A stretch of DNA of 25,394 bases from a virus. Below, in pieces: positions 1-5,255 of the stretch (the stretch's first letter is position 1; the number at the start of each line of letters is the position of its first letter). Where the stretch lies: positions 1-25,394 of IMG/VR virus record IMGVR_UViG_3300031787_000759; one strand, given 5' to 3'. Below the pieces are notes generated by a model. It was not told where the DNA came from. It ran no database searches and saw only the letters and a program-made list of their open reading frames with translations. Both the position numbers and the translations under genes were made by a program.

Positions 1-247
1 CGTCCACAACCACAGCCACGCCGTCGTTGCGCCGGATAGCTTCAATCTCTCTGATCTGAAGGGCGGTCGGCTTGTTACCGCCTGCCTTGCACTCAACGGC
101 AAGGAACAGTCCATTAACACAAGCCACTATGTCGGGAATGCCGCTACGTCCAAAGCCATTGGCAGGGGGCATGAAATAATAAACGCCCTCATCCTTTAAG
201 ATGGACATGACTTTATCTTTAACGACTTTTTCCGGCGTCTTTGCCAT
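1..247 (-). CDS. VRR-NUC-type nuclease, C-terminus cut by window edge
   Basis: The 82 residues visible begin MAKTPEKVVKDKVMSILKDE and run off the left edge, so the C-terminus is missing. The stretch SGIPDIVACVNGLFLAVECK has the layout of the VRR-NUC/PD-(D/E)XK nuclease fold: D39, then E52-x-K54, followed by Q64. Small stand-alone VRR-NUC proteins are common in phages and are thought to act on branched or structured DNA in replication and recombination; this is family knowledge, not shown here. The start at 247 is supported by the ribosome site AAGGAGCAAACTG directly upstream. The gene has a candidate promoter of its own (271-297) and follows the 294-467 gene in the same direction. Confidence 0.85.
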   Translation of the reverse strand, partial: MAKTPEKVVKDKVMSILKDEGVYYFMPPANGFGRSGIPDIVACVNGLFLAVECKAGGNKPTALQIREIEAIRRNDGVAVVVD

Positions 248-270
248 CAGTTTGCTCCTTGTCTAGTGAG

Positions 271-297
271 GCTATATCCTCATCTATACAATGTCAA
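271..297 (-). promoter_or_regulatory. Candidate sigma70 promoter for the VRR-NUC gene
   Basis: Read on the minus strand there is a perfect -35 box TTGACA (297-292), then 15 bases, then TATAGC (276-271). The spacing is short, so the -10 assignment is weak. The -35 hexamer is flanked by GGGGA, resembling the other TTGACA sites in the window (959-964, 4262-4267, 6225-6230), and it overlaps the stop codon of the 294-467 gene. Confidence 0.4.
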
Positions 298-467
298 TCC
301 CCTTCGGATATCTCTGCATAAACCTCGTCACGAATGTCTGCCATCCGCTCGGCCATAGCAATGGCAAGCTCCTGCCAATTCACGTCGATACCATAATGGG
401 TCATCTCCTCCAGCTCGGCTAGGGACAGTTTCCGGTAGTAGCTGCGGTCTTTAGTTGGTTCGGTCAT
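294..467 (-). CDS. Small acidic protein, unknown function
   Basis: A 57-residue protein beginning MTEPTKDRSYYRKLSLAELE and ending with an acidic helix. It has no recognised domain, membrane segment or cysteine. The start codon at 467 overlaps the stop of the upstream gene as ATGA, and the upstream coding sequence AAAAAGGAGAACGAACAATGA supplies the ribosome site, so translation is probably coupled. The dense packing in one direction with its neighbours supports a real gene although it is short. Confidence 0.7.
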   Translation of the reverse strand: MTEPTKDRSYYRKLSLAELEEMTHYGIDVNWQELAIAMAERMADIRDEVYAEISEGD

Positions 468-619
468 TGTTCGTTCTCCTTTTTATACTCCACTAAGATA
501 GCCTCCGCTTCTTCGCGTGTCTTAGCCTTTAAAAATTTCTCAGTCATCGCGGTCAGGTCTCGTAGTAGTTTCCGCCCAGCCTCACGCTCCTCGGGTGTTT
601 CCTCTGTATAGTCGTCCAT
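464..619 (-). CDS. Small charged helical protein, unknown function
   Basis: A 51-residue protein starting MDDYTEETPEEREAGRKLL. It is rich in Glu, Lys and Ala and probably all helical; no family is recognised. The start at 619 is preceded by ACAAGGAGCAAACTG, the same ribosome-site block found before the VRR-NUC gene and three other genes here. It ends in ATGA overlap with the next gene. It is separated from the gene upstream (stop at 664) by a GC-rich hairpin at 640-658. Confidence 0.7.
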   Translation of the reverse strand: MDDYTEETPEEREAGRKLLRDLTAMTEKFLKAKTREEAEAILVEYKKENEQ

Positions 620-639
620 CAGTTTGCTCCTTGTGGGGT

Positions 640-658
640 GGGGGGCGCAAGGCCCCCC
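640..658 (-). terminator. GC-rich hairpin after the 664-888 gene
   Basis: Perfect arms GGGGGGC (640-646) and GCCCCCC (652-658) enclose a five-base loop. It sits five bases after the stop codon of the 664-888 gene and before the ribosome site of the next gene. There is no T-run after it on the minus strand, so it is more likely an attenuator or a 3'-end stabiliser than a full terminator. Confidence 0.5.
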
Positions 659-663
659 GATTG

Positions 664-888
664 TTATCGTGTGGTCACGGCGTAGGCAATTTTATCGCCA
701 GCCTCATTGCGCCGGTCAAAGCTACTGTCGCGTCCACAAGCCATTCCGTGCATATACCCGCCGTTATAGTAGTCCCCGCGCTTCCTCACTTTTTTGTGAG
801 CAGCCTCTGCCTCTGCTTCGGTGGCAAACCATACGATGCCAAAGCATATGCGGCTGTCGTGGTCGATAGCGTTTGGAAATTCACTCAT
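664..888 (-). CDS. Small protein, unknown function
   Basis: A 74-residue protein beginning MSEFPNAIDHDSRICFGIVW. It contains an aromatic and alanine-rich centre (FATEAEAEAAHKKVRKRGDY) and a Gly/Tyr-rich stretch, YYNGGYMHGMACGRD. No family is recognised. The start is supported by the ribosome site CTGGAGAAGTTAAA. It is the first gene after a strong promoter at 936-964, and a hairpin lies at each end of its transcript (912-929 in the leader, 640-658 after the stop), which suggests a separately controlled unit inside the minus-strand cluster. Confidence 0.7.
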   Translation of the reverse strand: MSEFPNAIDHDSRICFGIVWFATEAEAEAAHKKVRKRGDYYNGGYMHGMACGRDSSFDRRNEAGDKIAYAVTTR

Positions 889-911
889 TTTAACTTCTCC
901 AGTTTAATGTT

Positions 912-929
912 GCGGGCTTTCCTGCCCGC
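912..929 (-). other. Leader hairpin between promoter and 664-888 gene
   Basis: Arms GCGGGC (912-917) and GCCCGC (924-929) with a six-base loop. It starts only about seven bases downstream of the -10 box TATAAC, so it would form at the very 5' end of the transcript. The ardC promoter has a hairpin in the same relative position (6176-6192). Confidence 0.55.
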
Positions 930-935
930 CTCGAT

Positions 936-964
936 GTTATAGCAGGGTCGCTAGACATTGTCAA
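936..964 (-). promoter_or_regulatory. Strong sigma70-type promoter
   Basis: On the minus strand: TTGACA (964-959), a 17-base spacer, then TATAAC (941-936). Both hexamers and the spacing are near consensus. The -35 box lies inside a longer shared core, GGGGTTGACAATGTC, that also occurs at about 4262 and 6225. It reads toward the 664-888 gene and lies just after the stop of the 985-1164 gene. Confidence 0.8.
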
Positions 965-984
965 CCCCCCTAATTTCCGCCGTG

Positions 985-1164
985 TCAGGCTGCCTTCTCT
1001 CGCTCTAGCTGCATACGCAGGTGGTCTTTGTTGAAACCCCAGACGCCTTGCGTCCTGCCGTAGTCGGTGCAAGCTTTGGCTAGGTCATGTTCAAGTAGTC
1101 TCAGTTCGTGCCGCATCTTATCGTAGCGGCGCAACAGCGTGGCTGCTTCCTTCTTAGTCGTCAT
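985..1164 (-). CDS. Small basic helical protein, unknown function
   Basis: A 59-residue protein, MTTKKEAATLLRRYDKMRHE at the N-terminus, with heptad-like leucines and many Lys/Arg, so probably a short coiled coil. No family is recognised. The start at 1164 is preceded by AAAGGAGGAGCAGACC, a strong ribosome site placed inside the end of the upstream gene, with which it overlaps by 11 bases. It is the last gene of the long minus-strand run before the promoter at 936-964. Confidence 0.72.
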   Translation of the reverse strand: MTTKKEAATLLRRYDKMRHELRLLEHDLAKACTDYGRTQGVWGFNKDHLRMQLEREKAA

Positions 1165-1336
1165 GGTCTGCTCCTCCTTTGCTCAAGGCTTTGTGTGCCA
1201 GTTTCTTGATAGAGGCCATCTCTGCCTCCAACATCTCTGTGTAATGGATAAGCTTACGCATCAGTGTGCGGTCTTCGCCTTCTAGGTCGTCGCGTAACTC
1301 GAACAGTTTTTTCCATTCGTCAGGTCTAATGTTCAT
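1154..1336 (-). CDS. Small helical protein, unknown function
   Basis: A 60-residue protein beginning MNIRPDEWKKLFELRDDLEG. It is strongly amphipathic, with leucine/methionine at helix positions and an acidic tail (GGADHDD). It could be a short coiled coil. A ribosome site GAGGAAGACCA precedes the start, and the start overlaps the preceding stop as ATGA. Function is not recognised. Confidence 0.72.
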   Translation of the reverse strand: MNIRPDEWKKLFELRDDLEGEDRTLMRKLIHYTEMLEAEMASIKKLAHKALSKGGADHDD

Positions 1337-1500
1337 TGGTCTTCCTCTAAAATGACAATCCGGTCGGCTTCCCCTAGTGCGTCCATAAACTCCAAGATGC
1401 CCTCCTCGTCATGGCCTTCGCCGCCTTCCTTTATATACTCAAAGAGTAGGCCATAGGCTGCGGCTGCTGCCGCTTGGCTAACTGTAATCTCCGTCTTCAT
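1333..1500 (-). CDS. Small acidic protein, unknown function
   Basis: A 55-residue protein, MKTEITVSQAAAAAAYGLLF at the N-terminus, followed by an acidic, glycine-rich half (EGGEGHDEEGILEF). There is no recognised family. The start at 1500 shares bases with the stop of the 1500-1724 gene (TGATG), and the end overlaps the next start as ATGA, so the three genes are probably translated in series. Confidence 0.68.
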   Translation of the reverse strand: MKTEITVSQAAAAAAYGLLFEYIKEGGEGHDEEGILEFMDALGEADRIVILEEDQ

Positions 1501-1724
1501 CAGTAATCTCCGTAATCTTCAAAAAATCCTCGGTCTTCGGCTTCCAGCCAAACGTCATGGCCGTCCTTCCATTGGTCTTCCACATACTGCCGGATTAGCG
1601 GTTCAAATTGCTGCCAGCGAGCTATGGCTATGTCGCCAATTTCCTCTGCTGTCAGGCTCTCCATGTCCTGCTCAATCAGTGCGTCCCGCACCTCGTCCGT
1701 TTCGCTGTCTCGTGTCAGTCTCAT
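1500..1724 (-). CDS. Acidic small protein, unknown function
   Basis: A 74-residue protein with roughly twice as many acidic as basic residues; the tail VWLEAEDRGFFEDYGDY is very acidic and aromatic. Such composition is shared by DNA-mimic phage proteins, but no motif proves that here. The start overlaps the previous stop as ATGA and the ribosome site AAGGAAGGGATAGCAAC precedes it. Confidence 0.72.
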   Translation of the reverse strand: MRLTRDSETDEVRDALIEQDMESLTAEEIGDIAIARWQQFEPLIRQYVEDQWKDGHDVWLEAEDRGFFEDYGDY

Positions 1725-1912
1725 GTTGCTATCCCTTCCTTATATATAATAACCTGCGGGTCGGCCCAGCGGGTGTCCACCACGCGCCATTCCCATCCGT
1801 CAGCTTCGCTCAATGCTCTGGCTGCTTCCATCGCATGGCTGCCAAACTCGAAGGTTGCCACAGTGTCCCATCGCCTCGTCTCGTTGTCACGCCGCTCTAA
1901 GTTGATTTGCAC
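1721..1912 (-). CDS. Small protein with GTG start, unknown function
   Basis: A 63-residue protein. The start codon is GTG (1912-1910), supported by GGGAGCATAAC directly upstream inside the end of the previous gene. The sequence RRDNETRRWDTVATFEFGSH and the later WEWRVVDTRW suggest a compact beta-alpha-beta fold (strand, helix with Ala-rich AMEAARALSEADG, strand). I do not recognise a named family. It overlaps the downstream gene by four bases. Confidence 0.75.
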   Translation of the reverse strand: MQINLERRDNETRRWDTVATFEFGSHAMEAARALSEADGWEWRVVDTRWADPQVIIYKEGIAT

Positions 1913-1913
1913 G

Positions 1914-2069
1914 TTATGCTCCCTTCGCTTTGGCTATGGCCTCGCGCAAATTGGCCTTTGCTTTTTCCCAAGCCGTAAAATCGCTGCCGCTATCTAATTC
2001 GGAAATAAATGCCTCGCTAGCCGCCAACAAGTCAGGCCAAGGGCCTTGCGTGTGTGTTGCGTCTGCCAT
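1914..2069 (-). CDS. Small alanine-rich protein, unknown function
   Basis: A 51-residue protein, MADATHTQGPWPDLLAASEA then an Ala/Lys helix. Two adjacent in-frame ATGs exist (2072 and 2069); GGAGG lies five bases before the second, which is why 2069 is chosen. The stop codon is one base from the GTG start of the next gene. No family is recognised. Confidence 0.65.
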   Translation of the reverse strand: MADATHTQGPWPDLLAASEAFISELDSGSDFTAWEKAKANLREAIAKAKGA

Positions 2070-2170
2070 CATGTCCTCCCTTTAATGGTCGCGTGGATTG
2101 CCCAGATTGCGAAAATGCCCACAGAAATGAAGAATATTTCCGTTAGAGCGTGAATGATAGTTGCCATCAT
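2069..2170 (-). CDS. Tiny single-pass membrane protein
   Basis: A 33-residue protein, MMATIIHALTEIFFISVGIF followed by AIWAIHATIKGRT. Nearly all of it is one hydrophobic helix ending in a short basic tail, as expected of an inner-membrane phage peptide. An in-frame ATG nine bases upstream (2179) is an alternative start; 2170 is chosen because it overlaps the preceding stop as ATGA like its neighbours. The stop overlaps the start of the 1914-2069 gene. The function could be superinfection exclusion, membrane modification or holin-like, none of which is shown. Confidence 0.6.
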   Translation of the reverse strand: MMATIIHALTEIFFISVGIFAIWAIHATIKGRT

Positions 2171-2499
2171 GCTGCCCATACCCCTCTCGCGTCTTCTGCT
2201 TCTATCTTGTCCACCACAGCGGTCGCCTTATAAAAGTTTGCTTTGGCGATTGCCCTTTTGACGATTGCACGGGCGTAAATATAAACGTCCTCTTCGTCGC
2301 CTTCAGGTGCAAGGTAAGCGTCAACGTCATGTAACGCTTGCAACATATCCTTATAGTCCTGCTCCATCGCCAAGATTGCCGTTAGGTTCTCAACGCTGTC
2401 CTCGTATAGCTGGCCGTCTATGCCTACCGCGTTGCTCATCAGCACCTCGTCGCGGTTCACCAGTAGCTCACGCACTGTTCTAAAAATATCGTCTCTCAT
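2167..2499 (-). CDS. Helical acidic protein, unknown function
   Basis: A 110-residue protein beginning MRDDIFRTVRELLVNRDEVL. It looks all helical, with an acidic loop (APEGDEEDVYIYARAIVKRA) and an Ala/Lys/Glu C-terminal helix. No enzyme motif or family is recognised. The ribosome site GAGGAGAAAGACGC lies in the end of the upstream gene and the start overlaps that gene's stop, so translation is coupled. Confidence 0.78.
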   Translation of the reverse strand: MRDDIFRTVRELLVNRDEVLMSNAVGIDGQLYEDSVENLTAILAMEQDYKDMLQALHDVDAYLAPEGDEEDVYIYARAIVKRAIAKANFYKATAVVDKIEAEDARGVWAA

Positions 2500-2642
2500 G
2501 CGTCTTTCTCCTCGTCGCTAATAAAAGCTTCCCATAGGTCGCGGTCTACCTCAATCCAGATAGCATCTGGAAACTCCTGCATCACGTTGCTGCTCTCCAG
2601 CAGGTCAAGTGCGCGCATCGCTTGCGTTTGAATATTCATCAT
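2496..2642 (-). CDS. Small acidic protein, unknown function
   Basis: A 48-residue protein starting MMNIQTQAMRALDLLESSNV. The second half, EFPDAIWIEVDRDLWEAF, is acidic and aromatic. The double ATG (2642, 2639) leaves one residue of doubt; AAGGGAACGC fits the first. It is joined by ATGA overlaps at both ends. No family is recognised. Confidence 0.65.
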   Translation of the reverse strand: MMNIQTQAMRALDLLESSNVMQEFPDAIWIEVDRDLWEAFISDEEKDA

Positions 2643-2821
2643 GCGTTCCCTTCATATGCCGTGTAAGGCAGTAACTTATTGCGCTGCTCCACCAGAAACT
2701 CGCGTAGCGTTTCAAACTCCGCAGGTTCGCTAATTACTATGTCGTCCACTTCGCCGCTGTCGATTAGGTCGCACAGGTCAAAATAGATTTCTTGCAACGT
2801 TGTTCTCTCTTTGTTTGTCAT
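2639..2821 (-). CDS. Small acidic helical protein, unknown function
   Basis: A 60-residue protein starting MTNKERTTLQEIYFDLCDLI. The open frame extends 21 bases further upstream, but AAGGAGGAAGACG places the start at 2821. The middle DSGEVDDIVISEPAEFETLR is acidic and likely forms helix-turn-helix-like packing with the flanking helices. No family is recognised. The gap of 11 bases to the upstream gene is the largest in this part of the run. Confidence 0.75.
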   Translation of the reverse strand: MTNKERTTLQEIYFDLCDLIDSGEVDDIVISEPAEFETLREFLVEQRNKLLPYTAYEGNA

Positions 2822-2832
2822 CGTCTTCCTCC

Positions 2833-3144
2833 TTAACAACATTCACATTCAGCTATCGCCGCACCATTGCGGCACAATTCTTCGGGATACGGGCCTTCTG
2901 GTTTGTATTCGTCCCGCATATGGTCAGCCAATTCCGCCCAGTTTACGGAAGCCAAGAAGCCCATCACAACGTCAGCCACAAAACCCGTTAGCTCCGTGTT
3001 GTCCTCTAAGTAATTCCATACCCAATCCCGATAGTCGTCAGCCTCCAATTCGCTGGCGCTATGCTTGTCGAAACCATCGTTAAACCAAAGGCCAACCATC
3101 CAAGTCTCGTAGTTTGTCCAGCCATGATAAGTGTTATCGGTCAT
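2833..3144 (-). CDS. NGW/GWTNYETW-motif phage protein, paralogue of 3388-3651
   Basis: A 103-residue acidic protein starting MTDNTYHGWTNYETWMVGLW. The N-terminal block [N/H]GWxNxxTWxVxLWF, then YRDxVxxY, then VNWAELADH, matches the 87-residue protein encoded at 3388-3651 almost position for position. The block is typical of a phage family of unknown function that I recall as DUF7249; I could not check this. The C-terminus has three cysteines (LCRNGAAIAECECC), absent in the paralogue. The start at 3144 is supported by TAGGAGCAAACTA, which is also the last codons of the upstream gene. Confidence 0.8.
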   Translation of the reverse strand: MTDNTYHGWTNYETWMVGLWFNDGFDKHSASELEADDYRDWVWNYLEDNTELTGFVADVVMGFLASVNWAELADHMRDEYKPEGPYPEELCRNGAAIAECECC

Positions 3145-3395
3145 TAGTTTGCTCCTACCTTGATAGGTTCCCAGTCCGTGCCGTCATGTTCTAAGACGCT
3201 GTAAACGTCCTCGCGATGGTATGCTTGCACGTCATGTTCTGATAGGCGCAGCGCCGCTAGCGTCTGCTCGACCAGATAATTCCAAACGGCGTCCTCGTCG
3301 ATTGTCTCGCCGTTCAGCGTCCCGACAATTTCATAGTCGCAATCGTCCCCGCAACGCTGCCATGCGAAGGTTATATAATTAGGATATTTACGCAT
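3144..3395 (-). CDS. Small acidic protein, unknown function
   Basis: An 83-residue protein, MRKYPNYITFAWQRCGDDCD at the N-terminus, with an acidic helical centre (ETIDEDAVWNYLVEQTLAAL) and an aromatic tail. No family is recognised, although the VWNYLVEQ segment recalls VWNYLED in the 2833-3144 protein. It lies between the two paralogues. Its last codons (GGA GCA AAC TAA) form the ribosome site of the next gene, and it overlaps the previous gene by eight bases. Confidence 0.75.
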   Translation of the reverse strand: MRKYPNYITFAWQRCGDDCDYEIVGTLNGETIDEDAVWNYLVEQTLAALRLSEHDVQAYHREDVYSVLEHDGTDWEPIKVGAN

Positions 3396-3651
3396 TAGTT
3401 TGCTCCTCGTTTGTTTGGTGGGCTGCCAGCGCGTCCCAATCGACGCTGTTCAGGTCAAGCATATCCCAGATGAACCCTGCGGTGGTGCTGTCCTTGCCTA
3501 TCAGGTCGTAAACATATTCCTCGACCATATCGCGGTAGTCGGCGGTGATGATATCATTCTCTTCTGCCATCTCTGCCCAAAGGTCACCGAACCAAAGGTT
3601 TACTGTCCATGTCGCTGCATTGCGCCAGCCGTTGTAAGTTGTGTCTGTCAT
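3388..3651 (-). CDS. NGW/GWxNxxTW-motif phage protein, paralogue of 2833-3144
   Basis: An 87-residue acidic protein beginning MTDTTYNGWRNAATWTVNLW. Shared features with the 2833-3144 product are the tryptophan-rich N-terminus, YRDMVEEYVYDL in the middle and VDWDALAAHQ near the end, so the pair arose by duplication. About 20 acidic and only a few basic residues make it strongly negative. The ribosome site AAGGAGCAAACGAA is nearly the same as at its paralogue. The role is unknown. Confidence 0.8.
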   Translation of the reverse strand: MTDTTYNGWRNAATWTVNLWFGDLWAEMAEENDIITADYRDMVEEYVYDLIGKDSTTAGFIWDMLDLNSVDWDALAAHQTNEEQTNA

Positions 3652-3663
3652 TTCGTTTGCTCC

Positions 3664-4191
3664 TTATGCTAGTGTGCCGTTGGCGTTAAACTCGTAGCCG
3701 TTGGCTTCTATGTCCTCGCGCACTGCTTCCTCGCTATGCCAATAGTCTAGGTCTGCTTCGAAACCCTCAGCCCAGCCGTCCAGTGCTTCTTTAAATATGT
3801 CGCGCAATGGTGGGCAATCAGATGCAGGGTTGTTAGTCGCCGTGCGGATTGCGTCTAATAGGTTCTCGTCACCGCAATATCCGGTAAAGGGGCAATCCTG
3901 CCCTGCCGCTAACTTTGCCCAGCCTTCTTGGATAAGCCAAGCATGAGCCTCGCCACCAGATAGGTCGGCAATGTCCTCGTCCATGTCGAAAGTGACATAT
4001 GTATCGCCGTAACCAACAGACCAATCACGAACCTTGATAGGTGCAATCTTTGCAAAGGCGTTCAGGCTATCGCGCCATTCATCCCCCCAAAAGAATTGGT
4101 CGCCCTCGCGCCAGCGTTCAATGACTCGTTGCTGGATTGCAGCGTCAAGTTCGTCAAACTTGTAAATGGTAACTTCGATTGTCCGTGCCAT
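3664..4191 (-). CDS. Acidic protein of a phage-borne unknown family
   Basis: A 175-residue acidic protein beginning MARTIEVTIYKFDELDAAIQ. The pattern IYKFDELxxxxQxxVIERWR followed by an aromatic WGDEWRDSLNAF and a C-terminal EANGYEFNANG resembles widespread phage and plasmid hypothetical proteins sometimes labelled antitoxin-like; that label is from memory and not proven. GYGDTYVTFDMDEDIADL in the middle looks like a beta hairpin. The ribosome site TAGGAGTAAATGAC precedes the start. It is the first gene of the long minus-strand operon, downstream of the gene-free region. Confidence 0.75.
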   Translation of the reverse strand: MARTIEVTIYKFDELDAAIQQRVIERWREGDQFFWGDEWRDSLNAFAKIAPIKVRDWSVGYGDTYVTFDMDEDIADLSGGEAHAWLIQEGWAKLAAGQDCPFTGYCGDENLLDAIRTATNNPASDCPPLRDIFKEALDGWAEGFEADLDYWHSEEAVREDIEANGYEFNANGTLA

Positions 4192-4254
4192 GTCATTTAC
4201 TCCTAAATGTCTGCCATGCGTTCCTGCTTGGCCTAACCCCTCTGAACCCTCGGC

Positions 4255-4267
4255 TTGACATTGTCAA
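4255..4267 (-). promoter_or_regulatory. TTGACA-N-TGTCAA palindrome, operator or -35 box
   Basis: The 13 bases TTGACATTGTCAA form an inverted repeat with a single central base. On the minus strand the context is TAGGGGTTGACAATGTC, the same core as at 6225-6230 (ardC promoter) and close to 959-964. No convincing -10 box lies 16-18 bases downstream (CAGAGG), so this copy may be a regulator site, or a promoter needing an activator, for the operon starting at 4191. Confidence 0.5.
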
Positions 4268-4368
4268 CCCCTAATCGAAACTTTTTTTCGCCTCGGTGCA
4301 TTTTGTGTCGATTTGTTAGCTTTTTGGGGCGCGGGATTGTTATAATGTAAGCTTTGAAAACCTGATTT

Positions 4369-4643
4369 ATTACAAAAGATATTACAAAACCAAAACCTCG
4401 GATTTCTGCGGGTTTGAATGTGATAAAATGGCGTAATGTAATAATGTTATAAAAATTTTTAGATTATATATAAAGGCAGGTTTGGATTTATTACGGAAGG
4501 TTGTAATCAGCGAGCGGCCTCGTTCTGACTGTCTAGAAAATATATAACCCAAAAAAAAACCTTACATTATTACAAAGCGCAGAAAACTGCCAAAAAAAAC
4601 ATTACAAAGCAGCTTAAAAACCTTACAACAAAAATTACAAAGC
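4369..4643. repeat. ATTACAAA repeat array in gene-free A/T-rich region
   Basis: The octamer ATTACAAA occurs at 4369, 4381, 4569, 4601 and 4634; the last three are extended to ATTACAAAGC and start 32 and 33 bases apart, close to three helical turns. An inverted copy, TTGTAAT, lies at 4501, and CCTTACA occurs at 4560 and 4621. Between the two groups, 4430-4480 is very A/T-rich. The whole stretch 4192-4796 has no credible gene. The arrangement resembles iterons beside an unwinding element, so a replication origin or a regulator-binding array is possible; no initiator gene is visible in the window. Confidence 0.55.
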
Positions 4644-4678
4644 ACCGAAAATATTACGTTGACGCGAAAACCCATATC

Positions 4679-4702
4679 TGATAATCACGCGAGTGATTAT
4701 TA
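4679..4702. repeat. Perfect hairpin with GCGA tetraloop
   Basis: ATAATCAC (4681-4688) pairs with GTGATTAT (4693-4700) around GCGA, a GNRA-type tetraloop, and two more pairs (one G-T) extend it to ten. No T-run follows. It may be a protein-binding inverted repeat, a single-strand origin or an RNA element. Confidence 0.5.
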
Positions 4703-4719
4703 GGCACGCCGAAACGCCC

Positions 4720-4736
4720 CAGACGCCAAGCGTCTG
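4720..4736. repeat. Short perfect inverted repeat
   Basis: CAGACGC (4720-4726) and GCGTCTG (4730-4736) are separated by CAA. It lies between the GCGA hairpin and the hairpin ending the ardC operon. A similar sequence, CAGACGCCTTGCGTC, occurs within the gene at 985-1164, so the motif itself may not be special. Confidence 0.45.
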
Positions 4737-4769
4737 AAGCCATAGAGATGATAGTAAGCTTAGGGGTGA

Positions 4770-4787
4770 GCGGGGCCGAAGCCCCGC
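4770..4787 (-). terminator. UUCG-type hairpin at the end of the ardC operon
   Basis: On the minus strand GCGGGGC-TTCG-GCCCCGC forms a seven-pair stem with the very stable UUCG loop. It starts nine bases after the stop of the 4797-4976 gene, the last gene of the operon. The sequence after it (TCACCCCTAAGC) has no U-run, so termination may need Rho, or the hairpin may protect the 3' end. Confidence 0.6.
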
Positions 4788-4796
4788 CCTGTTTGG

Positions 4797-4976
4797 TTAG
4801 GCGTCCAAATCGTTTGACTGGAATCTTTCCATATCCAGATAATGGTAAACGTCCCCGCCCTCATCGTGAGCGCGTAAAAGGCAACCAATGGCAATGGCGC
4901 GAATCTGGTTACGCATTTCGTCCGTTGCCGCTGCGCGGTATACTTCAAGGTGGGCTTTGCCGATTTCGGTAATCAT
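4797..4976 (-). CDS. Small protein, unknown function
   Basis: A 59-residue protein beginning MITEIGKAHLEVYRAAATDE, mostly helical, with an acidic C-terminal part (HDEGGDVYHYLDMERFQSND). No family is recognised. The start at 4976 is preceded by AAGGGATTGAACCT. It is the last gene of the ardC operon, is preceded by the hairpin at 4997-5015 and followed by the one at 4770-4787. No other frame over this stretch has a ribosome site. Confidence 0.7.
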   Translation of the reverse strand: MITEIGKAHLEVYRAAATDEMRNQIRAIAIGCLLRAHDEGGDVYHYLDMERFQSNDLDA

Positions 4977-4996
4977 AGGTTCAATCCCTTATATAA

Positions 4997-5015
4997 GGGG
5001 CGGCAGCGCCGCCCC
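4997..5015 (-). terminator. Intergenic GC hairpin, copy 1
   Basis: GGGGCGGC (4997-5004) and GCCGCCCC (5008-5015) form an eight-pair stem eight bases after the stop of the 5023-5232 gene. On the minus strand TTATAT follows the stem, a weak U-rich tail. The stem is identical in both arms to that at 5256-5274. Confidence 0.6.
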
Positions 5016-5022
5016 TGTTAGG

Positions 5023-5232
5023 TCAATAGGCTGGCTGGCCTATCTGAAACGTGACGTTTGTTTCGGCTGGTATGATAGGCGTAACAACGAAATACCCGTC
5101 ACCATTATCAAGGATGCGATGCGTTCCCCTGTCGCACAATGAACGTGCGTTGTGGCCTTTAATCTGGACGCATATAGGGCTGCCGCTATCGTTAAGATAT
5201 GGAAGCTGTAAAATGTAGGTTGTGTCAGTCAT
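5023..5232 (-). CDS. Small beta-rich protein, unknown function
   Basis: A 69-residue protein starting MTDTTYILQLPYLNDSGSPI. The open frame reaches further upstream to 5292, but AAGGATATATTACC places the start at 5232, and the longer form would run over the intergenic hairpin. The sequence alternates hydrophobic and polar residues and ends with YFVVTPIIPAETNVTFQIGQ, suggesting a small beta barrel. No family is recognised. It is the middle gene of the ardC operon. Confidence 0.72.
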   Translation of the reverse strand: MTDTTYILQLPYLNDSGSPICVQIKGHNARSLCDRGTHRILDNGDGYFVVTPIIPAETNVTFQIGQPAY

Positions 5233-5255
5233 GGTAATATATCCTTTATAAATAA

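Noticed and set aside
890-1072. 60-residue minus-strand frame
   Set aside because: It covers the strong promoter and leader hairpin and conflicts with the better supported 985-1164 gene in another frame.
4341-4346. Plus-strand TATAAT as a promoter
   Set aside because: No matching -35 box 16-18 bases upstream and no plus-strand gene downstream for more than 2 kb.
4369-4643. CRISPR array as an explanation for the repeats
   Set aside because: Repeats are only 8-10 bases and spacers are similar A/T-rich sequence; no cas gene is present.
4760-4948. 62-residue minus-strand frame over the end of the ardC operon
   Set aside because: The alternative frame 4797-4976 has a ribosome site and ends properly before the hairpin, whereas this one runs through the hairpin.
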